Shown here in pieces: positions 4,463 through 8,461 of a stretch of 8,461 bases of DNA (position 1 is its first letter; every line of letters starts with the position of its first letter). The notes beneath the pieces were generated by a model. That model was not told the DNA's origin, did no database searches, and saw nothing but the letters and a program-made list of their open reading frames with translations. Made by a program: the position numbers and the translations under genes. Source of the DNA: Woeseiaceae bacterium (GTDB lineage Bacteria > Pseudomonadota > Gammaproteobacteria > Steroidobacterales > Woeseiaceae); the NCBI GenBank assembly GCA_022866645.1, contig JALHUQ010000278.1, positions 1 through 8,461 on the forward strand. The letters run 5' to 3'.

Positions 4463-6643
4463 ATGTATACCCAGTGCCCGGATTGCGAAATAGCATTCAA
4501 AGTGACCGCCGATATCCTGAAACAGGCCGCCGGCATGGTTCGCTGTGGCGGCTGTGGTAACGCTTTCAATGCATTGGCCTATTTGTCCGAACAAATGCCG
4601 AGGCTGGCGACACCGCAAAAAGCCAATGCGCCTCTACCGGAGCTCAGGCCCGAATTAATTGAAACCGACGATGGTCTTCCGCAAGCGATATCCGCCGAAC
4701 AAAGTGCGGCCCTGCTGAAAACACTGGACGAGCTGGCCGGTTCCAATATTCGCATCGAGGACACGGGTGTTGAGTGGCGAGTACTCGACCAGGAAGATGC
4801 AGCTGCACCCGCCGCGGATGACGATGATGGCGGCCAGTTTAGCTCCGCCGGCAGTGATGATCTGAACAAGTGGGAGATCGTTAATGTCGACGAATATCTC
4901 GATGACACCGAAACCCCGATTGATGAGTTCTTGACAGCGACGCCGGAAGTGATTGACGCGCCGGAAATATTTTCCGCGGCGGCCAACCCTGTCTTCAGAG
5001 CTGTCGTCGAAGAACTCCGCTTCGACGACAACACGCCTCTACCGGACGACTTCGATCGTGAAGACGAGCCATTTTTTGTGTCGACCCATGAGTCGAAGCC
5101 GCCATGGGATGGCGTGGAGGATAGGCGCACACACGTTCCACAAGAAGCAACGGCAGACTTTTCGCTGAGCCAACCCGATGAATGGACAGACATACTCGGT
5201 GAATTCCAGGAACTCGCTCCGGACATTGCTGCACCGGCCAACTCGACAGTCGAAAGCAGCTCGGCGGGTGATGGGGATCTCATTGAGGACGAAGTTCCAT
5301 ACGAAGAGCCCGCTCCAGCAGCCAGGGCGGATGTGCTGTTGGACATGGATGCGCAATTCGCGCTACAGGCCGAAGCAATGGGCATCGATCTTAGCGGTAT
5401 CAATAAGATCGAGATTGGTGACGAACCCGACGAACCCGATGAAAAATTGATCGAAGATTTCGAGGAAAGCCTCGAGATCGAACTCGAGGATGAACTTGAC
5501 GATGAACTCCTGGACGAACTCGAGGATGAGCTTGACGATGAACTCCTGGACGAACTCGAGGATGAACTTGACATTGAACTCCTCGACGAACTCGAGGATG
5601 AGCTTGACGATGAACTGGCAAAAGAAGCTGATTTCGATAAGGAAATCGCGCAACTGGATTTGATCATTGATCAACCTGAGTTCATGGACGAACCGGTCAT
5701 CGCGCACCATGCGATCGAAGACGAGCTTGCCACAAACGAATCAGACGACGATTCAGAAGATGTCTCAGAGGATCAATCGGGTGAGCACCTTGTACCGCCA
5801 ATGACGGAGGAAGAACATACCGTCAACATGATGATCGATCAGGACCTCATGGCATTTGCTATCGAAGACGAAGATGGCTTCGCCTCCACCATTGTCATTC
5901 AGGACAAAGACACCGAGAAAAAAGCGCGTGTAGAACAAGCCCGAATGGCGAAAGATGACGTTGGCGGCGACGAAGATGACGAGGCGCCCGGCTTTGAGAC
6001 CATCATCATGGAAGGTGATTTCGTCCGCTCCGCGTTCGACAGCGAAAAACTCGCCGCCGATGCCGCTGCAGCAGCCACACTGGCCAAGCTCACGAGAAGC
6101 GGAGGGGACGACAAGGCCCGGTATTCCGGCGGCACGCGTTACGGTGTGATCGCCGGTTTGGTCCTTTTGGTCATTGTTCTGGCAATTCAGGCGATGCATC
6201 AGTCACGTGAATCACTCGCGACCATACCGGCGTTCAGCAACACGGTTGGCCAGGTCTATCGAGCCCTGGGTCAGCCGGTGCAACCCGCCTGGAACATCAC
6301 GGGCTGGCGATTTGAGGCAACCAAGGGCAACGTCGAAGGCGACGAAGAAGAACTCACGATTTACTCCCGCCTGGGCAATAACTCGGACGGTCCACTTCCA
6401 TACCCACTTATCAGCATTTCGTTGACCGATCGTTTTGAAGAAACCATAGGCAGCCGCGTTCTCGAACCTGCCGAATACTTGCCGACCGATCTTGATCCGC
6501 GCAAGCTCGTTCCGCCCGGAAATACGTTTAACGCCGTCATCACCATCAAGTCGGCAACGGAGAGCGCAACGGGATTCAAGCTTAACGTCTGTTACCGACT
6601 GTCGGATGGGCAGCTACGCTGCGCCATCGACGACTTTAAGTGA
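4463..6643 (+). CDS. Zinc-ribbon, long acidic linker, single-pass DUF3426-type membrane protein
   Basis: The function is unknown. Seen in order: an N-terminal MJ0042-type zinc ribbon, MYTQCPDC…VRCGGCGNAF, with cysteines C5, C8, C28 and C31; a short conserved-looking helix and strand (LLKTLDELAG…IRIEDTGVEWRVLD, 83-109); a strongly acidic low-complexity region to about residue 535, including tandem E-L-x-D repeats (340-385); a membrane segment (YGVIAGLVLLVIVLAIQAM, 560-578) preceded by basic residues, which suggests the N-terminus is cytoplasmic; and a C-terminal periplasmic domain (about 579-726) of DUF3426 type ending with C710 and C720. DUF3426 proteins I recall are usually about 200-450 residues, so 726 is large because of the acidic linker. 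ATG 4463 is the first start after an in-frame TAG at 4451 and gives the correct zinc-ribbon N-terminus; its ribosome-binding site is weak. The stop overlaps the dusB start. A hypothetical gene occupies this place in other gammaproteobacteria. Confidence 0.85.
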   Translation: MYTQCPDCEIAFKVTADILKQAAGMVRCGGCGNAFNALAYLSEQMPRLATPQKANAPLPELRPELIETDDGLPQAISAEQSAALLKTLDELAGSNIRIEDTGVEWRVLDQEDAAAPAADDDDGGQFSSAGSDDLNKWEIVNVDEYLDDTETPIDEFLTATPEVIDAPEIFSAAANPVFRAVVEELRFDDNTPLPDDFDREDEPFFVSTHESKPPWDGVEDRRTHVPQEATADFSLSQPDEWTDILGEFQELAPDIAAPANSTVESSSAGDGDLIEDEVPYEEPAPAARADVLLDMDAQFALQAEAMGIDLSGINKIEIGDEPDEPDEKLIEDFEESLEIELEDELDDELLDELEDELDDELLDELEDELDIELLDELEDELDDELAKEADFDKEIAQLDLIIDQPEFMDEPVIAHHAIEDELATNESDDDSEDVSEDQSGEHLVPPMTEEEHTVNMMIDQDLMAFAIEDEDGFASTIVIQDKDTEKKARVEQARMAKDDVGGDEDDEAPGFETIIMEGDFVRSAFDSEKLAADAAAAATLAKLTRSGGDDKARYSGGTRYGVIAGLVLLVIVLAIQAMHQSRESLATIPAFSNTVGQVYRALGQPVQPAWNITGWRFEATKGNVEGDEEELTIYSRLGNNSDGPLPYPLISISLTDRFEETIGSRVLEPAEYLPTDLDPRKLVPPGNTFNAVITIKSATESATGFKLNVCYRLSDGQLRCAIDDFK
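5420..5437 (+). repeat. 9-bp tandem duplication (Asp-Glu-Pro codons)
   Basis: GACGAACCC occurs twice in a row and is followed by a partial third unit, GATGAA. It encodes DEPDEPDE (residues 320-327), just before the longer acidic repeat in the same gene. Confidence 0.7.
5480..5617 (+). repeat. In-frame 36-bp tandem repeat, 3.8 copies, encoding E-L-x-D units
   Basis: Copies lie at 5480-5515, 5516-5551, 5552-5587 and 5588-5617 (the last is partial). Each encodes ELEDELDDELLD or a near copy (residues 340-385). Copies 1 and 3 share GAACTT where copies 2 and 4 have GAGCTT, so the pattern is A-B-A'-B', which suggests that a 72-bp dimer was duplicated. Copy 3 has one Asp-to-Ile change. Each unit divides into three 12-base sub-units (E-L-x-D). 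About two thirds of the residues are Asp or Glu and there is no Lys or Arg. The leucines, spaced four apart, would line one side of a helix. Confidence 0.92.
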
Positions 6644-7641
6644 AGCTCGCGCCGCTCAAAATCGGTCCGTACACCATCGCCAATCCTTTCGTCCTGGCGC
6701 CTATGGCCGGTGTTACGGATGCACCATTTCGACGCATCTGCCGGCGTTTTGGCGCCGGCATGACGACCTCAGAAATGACGACAGCCGATACGAGTCTCTG
6801 GCAGACACAAAAATCCCGTTTCCGGCTGGACCTCGACCTCGACGCCGAACCGGTGGCCGTGCAGATAGCAGGCTCGGAGGCGGACCAGCTGGCGCTGGCC
6901 GCCGCGGCCTGTGTAGCCCGTGGTGCCCAGATCATCGATATCAATATGGGTTGTCCGGCCAAAAAGGTTTGCAACAAGCTCGCCGGCTCAGCCCTGCTCA
7001 AGGACGAATTACTGGTCGCGACGATTCTGACGAGCGTCGTGGAAGCCGTTAGTGTGCCTGTAACCCTGAAAATCCGTACCGGCTGGGATCCCGATCACCG
7101 AAATGCCGTCAATATCGCGCGTATCGCTGAGGACTCCGGCATTGTGGCACTGGCCGTGCACGGCCGGACTCGCGCATGTCGCTACAAAGGCGCCGCAGAA
7201 TTCGAAACTATCGCGCGCGTCAAAGAGTCTGTCCAAATACCGGTAATTGCCAATGGCGACATCACAACTCTGCAGAAGTCGCATGAAGTATTGCGGCTAA
7301 CAAACTGCGACGGCTTGATGATCGGTCGTGGTGCGCAAGGCCGACCCTGGATTTTTCGCGAACTCGGACAGCTTCTGGATACGGATCAGGATAAACCGCA
7401 ACTGGATAAATATGAATTGCGTGATATTATGCTCGACCACTTGGGTGAACTACATCGGTTCTACGGTGAACTGATCGGAGTTCGAGTGGCTCGCAAGCAC
7501 CTGACCTGGTATTGCAACAGCCTGGCAAATGCCGACGCATTTCGTCACCAGGTGGTGCGCGTCGATAGTGCTTCAGAACAAATTGGCTTAACAAAGAGTT
7601 ACTTCGATCGAGAGGACGGAGGCGCATCTTTGGCGGCTTGA
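6640..7641 (+). CDS. dusB: tRNA-dihydrouridine synthase B
   Basis: DusB is an FMN and NADPH-dependent enzyme that reduces uridine (U17 in E. coli) in the tRNA D-loop. At 333 residues it has the family length. Visible features: the FMN-binding start VLAPMAGVTDAPFR (18-31); TSEM (43-46); the catalytic cysteine C105 in NMGCPAKKVCNK; LKIRTGWD; VHGRTR; and the phosphate-binding end of the barrel, GLMIGRGAQGRPWIF. The C-terminal helical tRNA-binding domain is present (EL…FYGE…VARKHLTWY). GTG 6640 begins inside the preceding stop (GTGA), and KIGPYTIANPFVLAPMAGVTD matches the family N-terminus. With little ribosome-binding sequence of its own, dusB probably depends on translational coupling to the upstream gene. 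It precedes fis, as in E. coli. Confidence 0.97.
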   Translation: MKLAPLKIGPYTIANPFVLAPMAGVTDAPFRRICRRFGAGMTTSEMTTADTSLWQTQKSRFRLDLDLDAEPVAVQIAGSEADQLALAAAACVARGAQIIDINMGCPAKKVCNKLAGSALLKDELLVATILTSVVEAVSVPVTLKIRTGWDPDHRNAVNIARIAEDSGIVALAVHGRTRACRYKGAAEFETIARVKESVQIPVIANGDITTLQKSHEVLRLTNCDGLMIGRGAQGRPWIFRELGQLLDTDQDKPQLDKYELRDIMLDHLGELHRFYGELIGVRVARKHLTWYCNSLANADAFRHQVVRVDSASEQIGLTKSYFDREDGGASLAA

Positions 7642-7710
7642 TTTTCCTGAGGCTGGGGAGTACAGCGCGGCCCAGCAGTGGACGCGCCGGTAATTCGGAA
7701 TTGGACCAAA

Positions 7711-7989
7711 GTGGCAGACAATAACAATAAGAGCAGCTCGCTAAAGGTGCGAATGGGCAAAATGCCTCTCTGCAAACACACCGAAGATGCGCTGGATCAG
7801 TATTTCACGACCTTAAACGGCGATCGTCCGGGGGACTTGTACGAGCTCGTTATTGGTGAAGTGGAGCGGCCATTGTTCAAAGCCGTCATGGACTACACGC
7901 AAGGCAACCAAAGTCAGGCCGCCGGCATACTGGGTTTGAACCGCGGTACCCTGCGCAAGAAACTCAGAACCTATTCCCTTATTCGGTAG
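7711..7989 (+). CDS. fis: DNA-binding protein Fis
   Basis: Fis is a homodimeric nucleoid protein that bends DNA and activates rRNA and other growth-linked promoters. The 92 residues from GTG 7711 contain the family core: ALDQYFTTLNG (dimer helix A), DLYELVIGEVERPLFKAVM (helix B), and the helix-turn-helix GNQSQAAGILGLNRGTLRKKLRTY (65-88). NRGTLRKKL is identical to E. coli. The N-terminal 20 or so residues are divergent, and the activation beta-hairpin cannot be recognised with confidence. The start is uncertain: GTG 7678 would add 11 residues, and ATG 7753 would leave 78. GTG 7711 is chosen for its polar MADNNNK start and a weak TTGGA 5 bases upstream. With GTG 7711, the gap from dusB is 69 bases and holds no clear promoter. 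Confidence 0.93.
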   Translation: MADNNNKSSSLKVRMGKMPLCKHTEDALDQYFTTLNGDRPGDLYELVIGEVERPLFKAVMDYTQGNQSQAAGILGLNRGTLRKKLRTYSLIR

Positions 7990-8021
7990 GAGCCATTGCG
8001 GCGCCCTCCCCCTTTTTCTCC

Positions 8022-8027
8022 AGGTGA
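8022..8027 (+). promoter_or_regulatory. Ribosome-binding site of purH
   Basis: AGGTGA lies 4 bases before ATG 8032. An in-frame TTG directly precedes the ATG (8029-8031), but ATG is the more likely start. Confidence 0.55.
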
Positions 8028-8031
8028 TTTG

Positions 8032-8461
8032 ATGTTCAACGTACGACGCGCGCTGGTCAGTGTTTCTGACAAGCGCGGTTTAGTTCCTTTTGTTACTGGT
8101 CTTCGAGAACTCGGCATAGAAATCCTTTCCACCGGCGGCACCTGTCGTCAATTGCGAGATGCAGGTCTCGAGGTTATCGAAGTTTCTGAAAAAACAGGCT
8201 TTCCGGAGATCATGGATGGCCGCGTCAAGACCCTGCACCCCGTTATTCACGGCGGACTACTGGGCCGCCGCGGTACCGACGAAGCGGTAATGGCCAAACA
8301 CGGTATCGAGCCCATCGACCTGCTCGTCGTCAATCTCTACCCGTTCGAGCAGACCATCGCTCGCGAAGGTGCGAGCATCGATGAGGCGATCGAGAATATC
8401 GATATTGGCGGTCCTGCAATGATTCGTGCGGCATCCAAGAATCATGACGGAGTTGCCGTCA
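8032..8461 (+). CDS. purH: Bifunctional AICAR transformylase/IMP cyclohydrolase, N-terminal part (3' end outside window)
   Basis: PurH performs the last two steps of purine synthesis, AICAR to FAICAR to IMP. Only the first 143 residues, most of the IMP cyclohydrolase (MGS-like) domain, lie in the window. Seen: VRRALVSVSDKRG (4-16), the phosphate-binding STGGT (33-37), the signature FPEIMDGRVKTLHPVIHGG (57-75) and ENIDIGGPAMIRAASKNH (121-138). The residues matching the known IMP cyclohydrolase active site (K66, Y103, D124, K136) are all present. The transformylase domain lies beyond the window. The gene starts 42 bases after fis. fis followed by purH is a common order in pseudomonads and relatives, usually continuing with purD. 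Confidence 0.97.
   Translation, partial: MFNVRRALVSVSDKRGLVPFVTGLRELGIEILSTGGTCRQLRDAGLEVIEVSEKTGFPEIMDGRVKTLHPVIHGGLLGRRGTDEAVMAKHGIEPIDLLVVNLYPFEQTIAREGASIDEAIENIDIGGPAMIRAASKNHDGVAV

Noticed and set aside
4579..5667. A 362-codon open frame on the minus strand, opposite the zinc-ribbon/DUF3426 gene, with long serine runs.
   Set aside because: Its poly-serine content is the mirror of the GAN-rich (Asp/Glu) codons on the plus strand. It has no recognisable domain, while the plus-strand frame has clear domains at both ends.
7692..7702. AATTC-G-GAATT palindrome upstream of fis as an operator.
   Set aside because: Five-base arms occur often by chance, it matches no operator I know, and there is no nearby promoter. 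It is kept only as a note in the fis leader finding.
7990..8031. A possible intrinsic terminator between fis and purH (GGAG/CTCC arms followed by a short T-run near 8013-8017).
   Set aside because: The stem is only four base pairs with a large loop, so I cannot support a terminator; the two genes may be co-transcribed.

Overview
The window is a compact, single-strand (+) stretch of gammaproteobacterial housekeeping genes. The order dsbD – tlpA-like – aroQ – accB – accC – prmA – zinc-ribbon/DUF3426 gene – dusB – fis – purH is diagnostic. From memory, Pseudomonas aeruginosa carries nearly the same order (dipZ, aroQ1, accB, accC, prmA, a hypothetical gene, dusB, fis, purH), and E. coli keeps the sub-blocks accB-accC, prmA-dusB-fis and dsbD. 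A true Fis protein points to Gammaproteobacteria. The GC content looks moderate (mid-50s by eye), and I cannot name the genus. I see no tRNA, rRNA, CRISPR array, transposase, phage gene or integrase.

Layout. Bases 1-1138 hold two thiol-redox genes: the 3' end of dsbD and a membrane-anchored TlpA/ResA-like thioredoxin, 13 bases apart. The tlpA stop codon lies inside a tandem pair of GGGGTC-T-GACCCC-type palindromes (1130-1158). A 107-base gap follows, with a plausible sigma-70-like promoter. From aroQ (1246) to fis (7989) the genes run with gaps of 69 bases or less and one 4-base overlap, so they could form one long transcript or a few overlapping ones: aroQ (shikimate pathway), accB-accC (biotin carrier and biotin carboxylase of acetyl-CoA carboxylase), prmA (ribosomal protein L11 methyltransferase), a 726-residue membrane protein with an N-terminal zinc ribbon and C-terminal DUF3426-type domain, dusB (tRNA-dihydrouridine synthase) and fis (nucleoid protein). 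purH (purine synthesis) starts 42 bases later and runs off the window.

How they work together. The block mixes precursor synthesis (aromatic amino acids, malonyl-CoA, purines) with translation-linked modification (PrmA, DusB) and the growth-phase nucleoid regulator Fis, so joint regulation with growth rate is a reasonable inference. DsbD and the TlpA-like protein plausibly form an electron-donor/acceptor pair across the inner membrane.

Most of the window is conserved and ordinary. The least explained gene is the zinc-ribbon/DUF3426 protein. It has a roughly 500-residue, strongly acidic, probably disordered cytoplasmic region that includes a young-looking in-frame 36-bp tandem repeat encoding E-L-x-D units. 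The second oddity is the GGGCTCTGACCC motif family, with two copies at the tlpA stop codon and an exact inverted 12-mer inside prmA. I found no clear evidence of a wholly new system.
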